The position numbers and the translations under genes were made by a program. From Acidobacteriaceae bacterium TAA 166 (GTDB taxonomy: Bacteria > Acidobacteriota > Terriglobia > Terriglobales > Acidobacteriaceae), in contig ATWD01000001.1 of the NCBI GenBank assembly GCA_000421065.1, forward strand, positions 744,001-808,000: a stretch of 64,000 nucleotides of DNA, read 5' to 3'. The notes beneath the pieces are model-generated. The model saw only the letters and a program-made list of their open reading frames with translations. It was not told where the DNA came from and did not search any database. Position 1 is the first letter of the stretch, and each line of letters begins with the position of its first letter. Positions 44,511-54,507 of this stretch are shown here, one piece after another.

Positions 44511-46310
44511 ATGCTCCCACCGACCAACAACGAAGAGCTGCAGGCCTTCTATCGCGAGCGGCTATCATCGCTCGAGCGCGAGCAGAAGAGGGTTTCGTCG
44601 CGCCGCGCGACGATGCGGATCTTCCTTCTTCTCTGCGCCGCACTTGCCGTCGCGCTCGTCGCACACGACTTCGATATTCCGCGCTGGCTTGCGCTCGTCC
44701 CCGTCGGCGCCTTCGTCCTCGGCCTGCCGTTTTATCTTCGGCTCCGAGCCCAGTCGCTTCAGCTGCAACGCCTCGCGGTCTTTCACGAGACGAATCTCGC
44801 TCGCGCCAACGGCTCCGAGACGCAATCCGGAAATACCGGCGAAGAGTTCCTCCACCCGGAGCATCTTTACGCGCGCGACCTGAACGTCCTGGGGACGAAC
44901 TCCCTCTTCGCCCTGCTTGCCACCACACGCACCGGCATCGGCCAGCGCGGCCTGGCACAGGCTCTTCTTGAGCCCGCAGGAGCGCAGCAGACTCTCGAGC
45001 GGCAGCAGGCGGTTCGGGAGCTCGCACCCTTGACCGAACTACGCGAACAGATCGCCCTGCTAGGGCCCTCGCGCTTTCATCAGGTCGCAGCGTCGGTCTT
45101 CGACGAGTGGCTGGATGATCCGCCTCCCAGCTTTCATCCTGCGGTTCGCTGGACTCTCATCGCCGCATCGCTCTCTCTCTTCGCAGTGCTGCTGGCCGGG
45201 CTGCTTCATCCTCGCGAATGGTCTACGCTGCTGCCGAACGTCGCCGTCATCTTCGCCGTCCAGGCCGCGGTGGCGCTTCGTGTGCGCAGCCGAGTAGTAC
45301 CCATCCTCGAGGCCTCGCGCGTCGCCAACCAGATGCAGCTATTCGCGGACGGCATCGCTCTGCTCGACCAACAGAGCTTCCACTGTGCCCGTCTTCTCGC
45401 CCTGCAACAGATGTGCCGGGAACCGGTACGCGCGACCTCCTCTCTGCGCAGCATCCAGAATCAGTTCGTCATCGTCGATCAGCGCAACTCGCAGTACTTC
45501 TACGTCGTCTCGCTGCTGATCTCGGCTGGAACCCACGCCGCCATCGCGATCGCCAACTGGAAGCGCCGATACGGCTCCGAGATGCGGCGGTGGATCGCGG
45601 CCTGGGGAGAGTTCGAGGCGCTCGTCGCCCTGGCCAACTATGCCTTCGAGCACCCGCAGGATGTCTATCCCACGCTCGAATCCGGCACAGCGCCTGCCGC
45701 CTTCGAGGCAAACGCACTCGGCCATCCGCTGCTTCCGGAGCAGACCTGCGTGCGCAACGACATCACCCTCAACGCGTCCACCCGCTTCTATCTCATCAGC
45801 GGATCGAACATGGCCGGCAAGTCGACGCTTCTGCGCGCCATCGGCCTGAACGCTGTGCTGGCCTATGCCGGCGCTCCTGTGCGCGCATCCTCGCTGCGCC
45901 TGACGCCACTCGCCATCGGAGCATCGCTCGCCCTCACCGATTCGCTCGCCGAGGGCAAGTCGAAGTTTCTCGCGGAGGTACAGAGACTCGAAGCTATCCT
46001 CACCCTTAGCCGCACCTCTCCGACTCTCTTTCTGGTCGATGAGCTCTTCAGCGGCACCAACTCGCAGGACCGCAGCCTCGCCGCCGAGGCTGTGCTGCGC
46101 ATCCTCGTCGAGAACGGCGCGCTGGGAGCTCTTTCGACGCACGATCTCGCCCTGACTGTGCTGGCTGACGACAAGAACCACGGCATCAACCTACACATGG
46201 CCAGCCCTGACCCCAACGATCCCCTCGCCTTCGACTTCCGCCTCAAACCTGGAGTCAATCCGTCTTCGAATGCCCTTGCGATCATTCGCATGATGGGAAT
46301 CAAGGCGTAG
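44511..46310 (+). CDS. Membrane-anchored MutS-like ATPase
   Basis: A 599-residue protein that has only the MutS lever/ATPase part. The C-terminal ATPase (about 395-599) has Walker A SGSNMAGKSTLLRAIG, Walker B TLFLVDELFSGTNSQDR and the switch ALSTHDLAL. No mismatch-binding domain is present. Two pairs of hydrophobic segments (about 35-68 and 205-255) suggest membrane anchoring, unlike MutS1 or MutS2. Its function is unknown; such proteins are common in Bacteroidota and Acidobacteriota. The ATG at 44511 is chosen since the in-frame sequence upstream crosses the SRP RNA and is not protein-like. Confidence 0.88.
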   Translation: MLPPTNNEELQAFYRERLSSLEREQKRVSSRRATMRIFLLLCAALAVALVAHDFDIPRWLALVPVGAFVLGLPFYLRLRAQSLQLQRLAVFHETNLARANGSETQSGNTGEEFLHPEHLYARDLNVLGTNSLFALLATTRTGIGQRGLAQALLEPAGAQQTLERQQAVRELAPLTELREQIALLGPSRFHQVAASVFDEWLDDPPPSFHPAVRWTLIAASLSLFAVLLAGLLHPREWSTLLPNVAVIFAVQAAVALRVRSRVVPILEASRVANQMQLFADGIALLDQQSFHCARLLALQQMCREPVRATSSLRSIQNQFVIVDQRNSQYFYVVSLLISAGTHAAIAIANWKRRYGSEMRRWIAAWGEFEALVALANYAFEHPQDVYPTLESGTAPAAFEANALGHPLLPEQTCVRNDITLNASTRFYLISGSNMAGKSTLLRAIGLNAVLAYAGAPVRASSLRLTPLAIGASLALTDSLAEGKSKFLAEVQRLEAILTLSRTSPTLFLVDELFSGTNSQDRSLAAEAVLRILVENGALGALSTHDLALTVLADDKNHGINLHMASPDPNDPLAFDFRLKPGVNPSSNALAIIRMMGIKA

Positions 46311-46472
46311 GTCAGACCCGGCCGGCAGGTCATCCTCGCGTCATGTACCTCAACACGGATCTGCCGCCAACCCTCGCCCCCCAGGGTTGGGATAACTGGA
46401 ACAGTGCGGCGAACGAGAAGACCGCCTACGATGGCGAGCGCCTGCACAAACCACGCTGTACGATACGGAGAC

Positions 46473-47636
46473 ATGAAGCCCTCCCGGAGCTGGAGCCGCA
46501 TCGACGGCATCGACCTTCTGCGCGGCCTGTCGATCCTGTTCGTGCTGATGAACCACGTCAACATGCGGCTGCTCTCGGCCAAGGTCCCGTATACCAAAGG
46601 TCTGCCGCCGCAGCTGGTCCTGTCGCTGGTATGGAACGGCCAGTTCGGCGTGCAGATGTTCTTCGTGATCTCCGGCTTTCTGATCACCTCGACCAGCCTT
46701 CGTCGCTGGGGATCGCTTGGCGATCTGTCGATCCGCGACTTCTATGCTCTCCGCTTCGCCCGCATCGCCCCCTTGCTGCTGCTTCTGCTCGTGGTCCTCA
46801 GCGGGCTTCATCTAGGAGATGTGCAGGGCTATGTCGTCTCTCCCAGGACCGGCGGACTCGGTCGCGCTCTCCTGGCCGCCCTCACCTTCCACATCAACCG
46901 GCTCGAAGCCGCACGCGGTTATCTTCCTGCCGGCTGGGACATCCTCTGGTCGCTCTCGGTGGAGGAGATGTTCTATCTCTTCTTCCCGCTGGCATCACGC
47001 CTTCTAAAAATCAGGAAGCTGCTCGTTCCTTTGCTGATGCTCTTCATCATTGCGGGCCCCTTCGCAAGAGCCAAGGCCTTCAATCCGAACCCGGTCTGGC
47101 GCGAGTACTCGTACCTGGGAGGCATGGACGCCATCGCGCTGGGATGCCTCACCGCGCTTCTGCTCGCCGATCACCGTCGTCTCTCGAAAGCTGCGATCGC
47201 TCTCTGCGGAGCTACCGGAGCCGCGCTATTAATCTTCAGCCTCTGCTTCTCCCTCAAGGCCTACGCCTGGGGCCTGGGACGCAATGGCCTCAACATGACG
47301 GCTCTCGCCATCGGCACCTCGCTCGTGATTGCAGCCATCGCGCAGACAGAGTGGCGCGCGCCGAAGCTGCTCTCTCCCCTGCTGGCCCTCGGACGTCGCA
47401 GCTACGAGATCTACCTCACGCATATCTTCGTCGTCCTGCCGCTGTTTGCTCTCTTTCTTCATCTGGGCAAGCCGATGACCGCGGTATTTCCGCTCTTCCT
47501 CGCCAGCATCGTTCTGGCCGGTATCCTTGGAGGTCTCGTCGCCGCCCTCTACTCCGAGCCGATGAACCGCTGGATTCGCCGCAGGACGGGCGACGATGCC
47601 AGCCGCCTGGGAGCCGCTCTCCCCACAACGCCCTGA
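46473..47636 (+). CDS. Acyltransferase family 3 membrane protein
   Basis: A 387-residue membrane protein with the family start IDGIDLLRGLSILFVLMNHV, the loop FGVQMFFVISGFLIT, the conserved SLSVEEMFYLFFPL and about ten helices, ending ALGRRSYEIYLTHIF and a basic tail. It is the second OafA-like O-acyltransferase of the window; its acceptor is unknown. The ATG at 46473 with GGAG upstream gives the canonical N-terminus; the 23 upstream in-frame codons do not. Confidence 0.9.
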   Translation: MKPSRSWSRIDGIDLLRGLSILFVLMNHVNMRLLSAKVPYTKGLPPQLVLSLVWNGQFGVQMFFVISGFLITSTSLRRWGSLGDLSIRDFYALRFARIAPLLLLLLVVLSGLHLGDVQGYVVSPRTGGLGRALLAALTFHINRLEAARGYLPAGWDILWSLSVEEMFYLFFPLASRLLKIRKLLVPLLMLFIIAGPFARAKAFNPNPVWREYSYLGGMDAIALGCLTALLLADHRRLSKAAIALCGATGAALLIFSLCFSLKAYAWGLGRNGLNMTALAIGTSLVIAAIAQTEWRAPKLLSPLLALGRRSYEIYLTHIFVVLPLFALFLHLGKPMTAVFPLFLASIVLAGILGGLVAALYSEPMNRWIRRRTGDDASRLGAALPTTP

Positions 47637-47698
47637 TTGGCACGCCCTTTTGAAAACGGCTAAACTTCCTGACAGCCTGATATGAGGACAAGCCCCCG

Positions 47699-49162
47699 GT
47701 GCTCAATCGATTTTCCAGACGTGAATTTGCCAAGCTCTTCGGCTCCGCTGCCATCGTTCCATCGGCTCTTCCCGCGCTCGCCTCCGTGGCGCCCGCGACT
47801 CATCACACGGCGGCCCCCGCGCCCCAGCGTTTTCCCCAAGGCTTCCTCTGGGGCTCGGCGACGGCGTCCTATCAGGTAGAAGGCGCCGTCAAAGAAGACG
47901 GCCGCGGCCCTTCCATCTGGGACACCTTCTCGCATACTCCGGGCAAGACCAACAACGGCGACACCGGCGACGTCGCCGACGATCACTATCACCGCTACAA
48001 GGAAGACGTACAGCTGATGAAGGCGCTGGGGCTGAAGACCTACCGCTTCTCGGTCGCATGGCCGCGCATCTTCCCTCAAGGCAAGGGCACACCGAACTCA
48101 AAGGGGCTCGACTTCTATAGCCGCCTGGTCGATGAGCTGCTCGCCAACAACATTCAGCCCTACTGCACGCTCTTTCACTGGGACCTTCCCCAGGCCCTCG
48201 AGGACAAGGGGGGATGGCAGTCTCGCGATACGTCCGAGGCCTTCGCCAACTACGCCGGCTACGTCGCCCAGCACCTCTCCGACCGCGTGAAGCACTTTAT
48301 GACGCTCAACGAGATGCGTTCCTTCGTGGACATCGGCTACCGCGACGGCCGCCACGCCCCTGGGCTGAAGCTCTCCGCAGGCAAGGTCAACCAGGTGCGC
48401 CATCATGCCGTGCTCGCCCACGGTCTCGGCGTTCAGGCGATTCGCGCGCATGCCCGTCCCGGAACCAGGGTGGGGATCGCCGAAAACGCCAACTCCTGCG
48501 TGCCCGTCATCGAGACCCCCGAGCACATCGTCGCCGCCGCCAAGGCCTACCGCGAGACCAACGCCGGCTACCTCACCGTCATTATGGAAGGCCGTTACAC
48601 CGACGCCTATCTCGCGCACGCCGGGGCCGACGCCCCGAAGTTTACCCCGGAAGATCTGAAGGCTATCGGATCGCCACTCGACTTCGTCGGCATCAATATC
48701 TACACCCCGCAGTACGTTCGCGCCGATGACTCCCCCGCGGGCTACGCCCTCGTGCCCATGCCTGCGTCCTTCCCGCACATGATGAGCTCCTGGCTGCACA
48801 CCGGTCCCGAGGCCCTCTACTGGAGCCCCAAGCTCGCCTCCGAGCTCTGGGGAATCAGGGAGATCTACATCACCGAAAACGGAGCCTCCTCCTCCGACGT
48901 CCTCGCCCCCGACGGACACGTCTACGACACCGATCGCGTGATGTACCTGCGCAGCTATCTCACCCAGCTCCATCGCGCCGTCCGCGAAGGCGTTCCGGTG
49001 AAGGGATACTTCTGCTGGAGTCTGATGGACAACTACGAGTGGGCCGACGGCTACGCCTATCGCTTCGGCATCCACTACGTCGACTTCAAGACCCAGAAAC
49101 GTACCCCCAAACTCAGCGCGCACTTCTACCGCGAGGTGATTGCACGCAACGGCCTGGCCTGA
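47699..49162 (+). CDS. Tat-exported GH1 beta-glucosidase
   Basis: Hydrolyses beta-glucosides, probably in the periplasm. The 487-residue protein starts with a twin-arginine signal (SRREFAKLFG, then a hydrophobic stretch to about residue 35). The GH1 barrel begins FPQGFLWGSATASYQVEGA; the acid/base Glu205 lies in TLNEM and the nucleophile Glu393 in YITENGA. GH1 usually reads T-F-N-E-P, so Leu and Met here are mild deviations. Start is a GTG with GAGGA 12 bases upstream. GH1 enzymes with a Tat signal are less common than cytosolic ones. Confidence 0.94.
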   Translation: MLNRFSRREFAKLFGSAAIVPSALPALASVAPATHHTAAPAPQRFPQGFLWGSATASYQVEGAVKEDGRGPSIWDTFSHTPGKTNNGDTGDVADDHYHRYKEDVQLMKALGLKTYRFSVAWPRIFPQGKGTPNSKGLDFYSRLVDELLANNIQPYCTLFHWDLPQALEDKGGWQSRDTSEAFANYAGYVAQHLSDRVKHFMTLNEMRSFVDIGYRDGRHAPGLKLSAGKVNQVRHHAVLAHGLGVQAIRAHARPGTRVGIAENANSCVPVIETPEHIVAAAKAYRETNAGYLTVIMEGRYTDAYLAHAGADAPKFTPEDLKAIGSPLDFVGINIYTPQYVRADDSPAGYALVPMPASFPHMMSSWLHTGPEALYWSPKLASELWGIREIYITENGASSSDVLAPDGHVYDTDRVMYLRSYLTQLHRAVREGVPVKGYFCWSLMDNYEWADGYAYRFGIHYVDFKTQKRTPKLSAHFYREVIARNGLA

Positions 49163-49270
49163 GACCCGCTCCAAAAAGATGGAAGTGCTTCTGCCGCAGT
49201 CCCGAAAACCATAATTTCTTCGGGACGTTGAGAATTTTTCTACAATTTGAATTGCTCTGCGCCTCAACGG

Positions 49271-49316
49271 ATCTCCCATCGATGCCATACCTGCGCGGCA
49301 TCGATGGGAGATTTTT
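49271..49316 (+). terminator. Strong rho-independent terminator, 16-bp perfect stem
   Basis: ATCTCCCATCGATGCC faces its exact reverse complement across a 10-base loop and is followed by TTTTTAT (the five Ts counted from 49313 overlap the end). It lies 108 bases past the glycosidase stop; a shorter CGTTGAG/CTCAACG pairing precedes it, so the transcript end may be more structured than a simple terminator. Confidence 0.8.
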
Positions 49317-49557
49317 ATGCTCAGAGCATATGCCTGACAAATAAGATCCGCCGCCGCCTTTACCCTATGCGGCGGCGAAGGGTGACAGCCGCCCCCCCCC
49401 ACTCCGGTTTCCGGAAACAGCAGGCTGGCCAGCTCTGAAACCAAGGTCACCCGAGGCGCACATAAGAGGTCACGGCAAAGGTCGTCGTCGTTCCCAACTG
49501 CCCGACAACCGTTTTGACGGAAGGAATCACACCCCTCTTCTGGTAAACTAAAAGGCT
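49317..49557. other. Spacer with GC hairpin and C tract
   Basis: Contains GCCGCCGC...GCGGCGGC (49350-49376), a perfect 8-bp stem, and a run of nine C (49392-49400). No gene recognised. The rimO promoter should lie toward the right end. Confidence 0.4.
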
Positions 49558-51198
49558 GTGACTTCCCCGGCGACTATTGAAGCTCCACTCCGAGACGAAT
49601 CCTCCACGGCGGATGCTCAGACCCGTCCCAGGATTGGCTTCGTCTCGCTTGGCTGCCCCAAGAACCTCGTCGATTCCGAGGTGATGATGGGGCTTCTGCA
49701 CTCGGCCGGGGGACAACTTACGCCGAATGCGGAAGATGCCGAGATTCTGGTCGTCAACACCTGCAGCTTCATCGACTCCGCCAAGCAGGAGTCCGTCAAC
49801 ACCATCCTCGAGATGGCGCGGCACAAGCAGTCCCATGGCGGCCGCGCGCAACGTCTGATCGTCGCCGGATGCCTGGTGGAGCGCTACCGCGACGAGATCC
49901 GGAAGAACATCCCCGAGGTGGACGCCGTCGTCGGCACCGGCGAGCTCGAGGCCATTCTCGCCGCGGCCGGACTCGTTCCCAAGCCGGTTCCGGCAACCGG
50001 CTCGCCCTTCAACATCTTTCCCCAGGGTAGTTCTCCTTCGTCGCAGTCGCTGGCCGCCCGAGCCCAGAGCTCCGTCCGGCAGCACTCTCACCCGGAGGCC
50101 GACTCGGCCCAGCTCGCCATCGAGCAGAACGCCCTCGCTCAGCCCACGGTTGCAAGCCGCCCCGAAGGCGACCTGCGCCAGCAGCAGGGCCGCTTCTCCC
50201 GCGATGCATGGGATGGAACCACCGCCGCTCTGCCCGAGTATCTTTACTCCGACGAGACGCCGCGCATCCTGGCCACTCCGCGAGCCAGCGCCTACATCAA
50301 GATCGCCGAGGGCTGCGATCATCCCTGCAGCTTCTGCATCATCCCGCAGCTGCGCGGGAAGTTCCGCTCACGCCGCCTGTCCTCGATAGTCGCCGAGGCC
50401 GAAAAGCTTATCGCGCAGGGCGTGCGAGAAATCACCCTCATAGGCCAGGACACCACCTGCTACGGCGAAGACCTCGGCCTCACCGACGGCCTCGCGCAGT
50501 TGCTTGAGGCTCTGGCCGTACTGCCCAACCTGCGCTGGCTGCGCTTTCTCTACACCTACCCCAACAAGGTGACGACGCGTCTGCTCGAGACCATGGCCCG
50601 GCACGACAACATCGCCAGGTACCTCGACGTTCCGCTGCAGCACGCCTCGGCATCGGTGCTCAAGCGCATGAAGCGCGGAGGCAACGCCAAGATCTTCCTC
50701 GAACTGATCGAAAAGGCGCGCCGCATCGTTCCCGGCATCGTCATCCGCACCAGCTTCATCGTCGGCTTCCCCGGCGAGACCGAAGAGGACTACAAGGAAC
50801 TCGAGTCCTTCATCAGGGCCGCGCGCATCGACTGGCTCGGCGTCTTCACCTACTCGGACGAAGAGGGCGCGAAGGCCTTCGAGCTCGACACCGCGCTCAA
50901 GGTCCCCGAACGCACCATCCAGGCCCGCCGCCGCAAGCTGATGAAGCTCCAGCAGAAAATCAGCGCCAAGGCCAAGGCTGAATGGGTCGGACGCGAGATC
51001 GACCTTCTGGTCGAAGGCGAGTCGGAAGAGACCGAGCTTCTCTGGGAGGGCCGTACTTTGCAGCACGCCCCCGAGATCGACGGCAAGGTCTTCATCAACG
51101 ACTTCGGCCCGCACGAGGAACTCGTCCCCGGAACCTTCTACCGCGCCGAGATCACCGAGTCGCACGACTACGACGTCGTCGCGCGCATCATTGAGTAA
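49558..51198 (+). CDS. rimO: Ribosomal protein S12 methylthiotransferase with linker insertion
   Basis: Radical-SAM enzyme that adds a methylthio group to S12 Asp. The 546-residue protein is about 100 longer than usual. The N-terminal domain carries cluster cysteines in LGCPKN, NTCSF and AGCLV; the radical-SAM motif is CDHPCSFC; a TRAM-like domain ends the protein. The excess is an N-terminal tail of about 20 residues and a polar insert (about residues 145-220, rich in Ser, Gln and Ala) between the first domain and the PEYLYSDETPRI segment. The start is GTG; an alternative is not evident. Confidence 0.93.
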   Translation: MTSPATIEAPLRDESSTADAQTRPRIGFVSLGCPKNLVDSEVMMGLLHSAGGQLTPNAEDAEILVVNTCSFIDSAKQESVNTILEMARHKQSHGGRAQRLIVAGCLVERYRDEIRKNIPEVDAVVGTGELEAILAAAGLVPKPVPATGSPFNIFPQGSSPSSQSLAARAQSSVRQHSHPEADSAQLAIEQNALAQPTVASRPEGDLRQQQGRFSRDAWDGTTAALPEYLYSDETPRILATPRASAYIKIAEGCDHPCSFCIIPQLRGKFRSRRLSSIVAEAEKLIAQGVREITLIGQDTTCYGEDLGLTDGLAQLLEALAVLPNLRWLRFLYTYPNKVTTRLLETMARHDNIARYLDVPLQHASASVLKRMKRGGNAKIFLELIEKARRIVPGIVIRTSFIVGFPGETEEDYKELESFIRAARIDWLGVFTYSDEEGAKAFELDTALKVPERTIQARRRKLMKLQQKISAKAKAEWVGREIDLLVEGESEETELLWEGRTLQHAPEIDGKVFINDFGPHEELVPGTFYRAEITESHDYDVVARIIE

Positions 51199-51427
51199 AG
51201 TTCGCATTTGTACTTGAACTTGGCGCCCTTCGATCTACGATCAAGGTCATGAAACGGTTAGTGCTTTTCATAGTAGTCATGGACCAAGGCCGCGCTACGG
51301 AGATCATTGTTTGTAAAGGCTAGACAAGAGTTGTAACAAGATATTTCTATTCGTTCAGCCTATTACACTGTGAATCCAGCCCTCCAACTTCGACATCCAT
51401 CTAAGTAGGTAGGAAAGAGAGACAAAA

Positions 51428-52201
<774 letters not shown>

Positions 52202-52204
<3 letters not shown>

Positions 52205-52345
52205 GCGTGAATCAAGCCACTCAAGGCGTGGGCTCCCATTGGTGGCTTGCAAAGATTCTCGCGCCGACCAGCGGGAGGCCCACGGCGAAGCCGGTATACG
52301 CCTCATGAAGGGTGCGCGGCCCGCGCAGGGCGCCCGCGCGGCAGC
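52202..52345 (+). repeat. Palindromic repeat family, copy E (degenerate)
   Basis: Begins at the SDR stop codon with TAAGCGTGAATCAAG, then GTGGGCTCCCATTGGTGGC, GCGCCGACCAGCGGGAGGCC, GGCGAAGCCGGTATACGC and the end module CGCCCGCGCGGCAGC. The left arm of the core is partly lost. Confidence 0.7.
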
Positions 52346-52422
52346 TCCCATCCTCCACAAAATATATCCGCGGTCTGTTGCAATGACTCGCAGCAGGCCG
52401 CGGATTTACAATCGAGACTGCA

Positions 52423-52632
52423 ATGTCCAAGGCTCTCTTCTGTCCGACCTGTCGCAACGTTGTCCTGATCGACAACGAGAACTTTCCCTTCTGCTCGGAC
52501 CGCTGCCGCTTGCTCGATCTCGGCAAGTGGGCCTCGGGAGACTACAAGATCTCGAGTCCCATCCAGGACCCCGACCTGCTCGAGGAGCTCGCGCGTACCC
52601 AGCGCAACAAGCGCGAAGACGACGAGAGCTAG
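52423..52632 (+). CDS. yacG: DNA gyrase inhibitor YacG (zinc-binding)
   Basis: A 69-residue protein with the C4 zinc knuckle CPTC near the start and CSDRC about 16 residues later, followed by LLDLGKWASGDYKI. This is the DUF329/YacG pattern; E. coli YacG inhibits gyrase by binding GyrB. The C-terminal tail is acidic and basic mixed. It abuts pgpA, whose GTG follows its TAG directly. Confidence 0.92.
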   Translation: MSKALFCPTCRNVVLIDNENFPFCSDRCRLLDLGKWASGDYKISSPIQDPDLLEELARTQRNKREDDES

Positions 52633-53142
52633 GTGGCGAACTCCAGTAGACAGATCCATCCTCCCATCGAGAAGAAGACGCTCTGGGCCTGGACGCTCGG
52701 AACCTTCTTCGGCGCGGGGCTGCTCAAGCCGGGCCCCGGGACTTATGGCTCCATCGCCGCGCTTCTGCTCTGGTACGGCGCCGCACACGCTCTTCATCCC
52801 TCGTTCGCTGCCCTGACCACCGGCACCGTGCTGGCGGCGATCCTCGTGACCTTGATCGGCATTCCCGCAGCGACGATCGTCGCCCGCGAATCGGGCCGCG
52901 AAGATCCCGGCCACGTCGTCATCGATGAGGTCGCAGGCCAGCTCATCGCCCTCATCGCGATCACTCCCGGCTGGCGGCATGCAGCCATCTCCCTGATTCT
53001 CTTCCGCCTCTTCGACATTCTCAAGCCGCCTCCCATCCGTCAGCTCGAACGCCTTCCGGAGGGCACGGGCATCATGATGGACGACGTTGCCGCCGGCGTG
53101 CTGGCGCTTGTCTGTGCCCAGATCTTCCAGACCTTTGTTTAG
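52633..53142 (+). CDS. pgpA: Phosphatidylglycerophosphatase A
   Basis: Dephosphorylates phosphatidylglycerophosphate in the inner membrane for phosphatidylglycerol synthesis. The 169-residue protein has GTFFGAGLLKPGPGTYGS at the start, a hydrophobic helix, the acidic motif HVVIDEVAGQLIAL and RLFDILKPPPIRQLE, all typical of PgpA. A GTG start directly follows the yacG stop, so the two are coupled. Its TAG stop is built into the end of repeat F. Confidence 0.94.
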   Translation: MANSSRQIHPPIEKKTLWAWTLGTFFGAGLLKPGPGTYGSIAALLLWYGAAHALHPSFAALTTGTVLAAILVTLIGIPAATIVARESGREDPGHVVIDEVAGQLIALIAITPGWRHAAISLILFRLFDILKPPPIRQLERLPEGTGIMMDDVAAGVLALVCAQIFQTFV

Positions 53143-53229
53143 GGCGTATTGACTTATTTGGGAGGAAGAACAGGCGCTGCCGCGCGGGCCACTGCGCTCG
53201 GCCGGCAGACCATCGCCTTGAAGTTCTAA
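53139..53229 (-). repeat. Palindromic repeat family, short copy F
   Basis: About 90 bp. It starts TTAGGGCGTATTGAC at the pgpA stop, continues AGGAAGAACAGGCGCTGCCG and CGCGGGCCACTGCGC, and closes with GGCCGGCAGACCATCGCC. It lacks the 111-bp core found in copy C. This is the clearest internally deleted form. Confidence 0.75.
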
Positions 53230-53249
53230 CCTGAGTAAAGTTCTTCCAT

Positions 53250-53275
53250 GTCGTTTTCCCTGGAGGGAAAACGAC
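53250..53275. promoter_or_regulatory. Perfect palindromic operator-like site
   Basis: GTCGTTTTCCCT and its exact reverse complement flank a central GG. It lies 57 bases upstream of the NHL-type gene start. Related half-sites (TCAGGAAAA at 53302) follow. No T tract, so a protein site is more likely than a terminator. Confidence 0.5.
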
Positions 53276-53332
53276 ACGAACAGCACTGACGCTCTCCACC
53301 TTCAGGAAAATTGCTTTACCCTTGAGGTGTCC

Positions 53333-54373
53333 ATGAGCCTCTTCCATCCAACTCCGGCCGACGCTCCGCACCTCACCCGCGTTCTTCCCATTGCAGCCAT
53401 GCCCGGAGGAGAGCTCGAGGTCTTCGGCACGCACCTCGACCCCGCAGGCAGCCGCACCCCGCATGCCACCATCGGCGACCTCTTCGCTCCCATCCTCCTC
53501 AGCCGCCCCACCCGCGCCACCGTGCAGGTCCCCGAGGGCACCATCTCGGGCAACCTGATCCTGCATCGCGGCAACGGCACCTCGAACGCCCTCGCCGTCA
53601 GCATCGCCGTTCCCATGGCCGAGAATATTCACCCCGTCTCGAACCCGGCGGTCGATGCCACAGGACAGGTCTTCACGACGCTCTCCGGATCGCGCGGCCA
53701 GGAGACTCCGGTCTCGATCTTCCGCATCCAGCGCGACTTCCAGATGGTTCCCTTCGTGCGCGAGCTGATGAATCCAACCGGCCTGGCCTTCGATCGCGAG
53801 GGCTATCTCTACGCCAGCTCGCGCGCCGAGGGCACCGTCTACCGCATCTCGCCCGAAGGCGAGATGACTACCTACGCCGAAGGCATGGGCATCGCCACCG
53901 GAATCGCCTTCGACGACGAGGGCAACCTCTACGTCGGCGACCGCTCCGGGACCATCTTCAAGATCAACCGCGACCGCGAGATCTTCGTCTTCGCCACACT
54001 TGAGCCCTCGATGTCGGCCTATCATCTGGCCTTCAACGCAGCCGGAACCCTCTTCGTCACCGGCCCCACTACCTCGTCCAACCAGGCCATTCACGCCATC
54101 GACCGCGACGGCAGTACCAGCGTCTTCTACCAGGGCCTGGGACGCGCCCAGGGCATGGCCTTCGACGTCGACGACAATCTCTACGTCGCCGCCAGCCTGC
54201 GCGGGCAGCGCGGAATCGTTCGCATCACACCCTCGCGGCAGGCCTCGTTCGTGGTCTCCGGCAACAACCTGGTGGGACTGGCTTTCGTCGAAGACGGCTG
54301 CGCCGCCCTGGCTACCCGCGACGCTCTTTATCACGTCTCGCTTGAGATCGAGGGCCGCTCGCTGATCGGCTAA
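53333..54373 (+). CDS. NHL/SMP-30-like beta-propeller protein with N-terminal IPT-like domain
   Basis: A 346-residue protein without a signal peptide. The first 100 residues resemble an IPT/TIG immunoglobulin-like domain (LPIAAMPGGELEVFGTHLDP). The rest repeats a propeller unit: NPTGLAFDREGYLYAS, IATGIAFDDEGNLYVG, SAYHLAFNAAGTLFVT, RAQGMAFDVDDNLYVA, giving a gluconolactonase/NHL-like fold. Catalysis cannot be judged. GAGG is five to eight bases before the ATG at 53333; a GTG six bases earlier is possible. The next gene is a sugar-type oxidoreductase, so a carbohydrate link is plausible. Confidence 0.82.
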   Translation: MSLFHPTPADAPHLTRVLPIAAMPGGELEVFGTHLDPAGSRTPHATIGDLFAPILLSRPTRATVQVPEGTISGNLILHRGNGTSNALAVSIAVPMAENIHPVSNPAVDATGQVFTTLSGSRGQETPVSIFRIQRDFQMVPFVRELMNPTGLAFDREGYLYASSRAEGTVYRISPEGEMTTYAEGMGIATGIAFDDEGNLYVGDRSGTIFKINRDREIFVFATLEPSMSAYHLAFNAAGTLFVTGPTTSSNQAIHAIDRDGSTSVFYQGLGRAQGMAFDVDDNLYVAASLRGQRGIVRITPSRQASFVVSGNNLVGLAFVEDGCAALATRDALYHVSLEIEGRSLIG

Positions 54374-54507
54374 CAGGCGTGTCCTCCTCCGAATCGGAAT
54401 CGGCGCAGAAAACATCCTCTGGCTCAACCTCCGTTCGGTCGTGTACATTGATTGCGCACCGCTTTGGGCATACCTGCCTGCCATTGCTTCAAAGCTCGAA
54501 CTATAGT

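Noticed and set aside
51249..51323. 24-codon frame MKRLVLFIVVMDQGR... before the SDR gene
   Set aside because: Too short and without ribosome-binding site; could not be told from chance.
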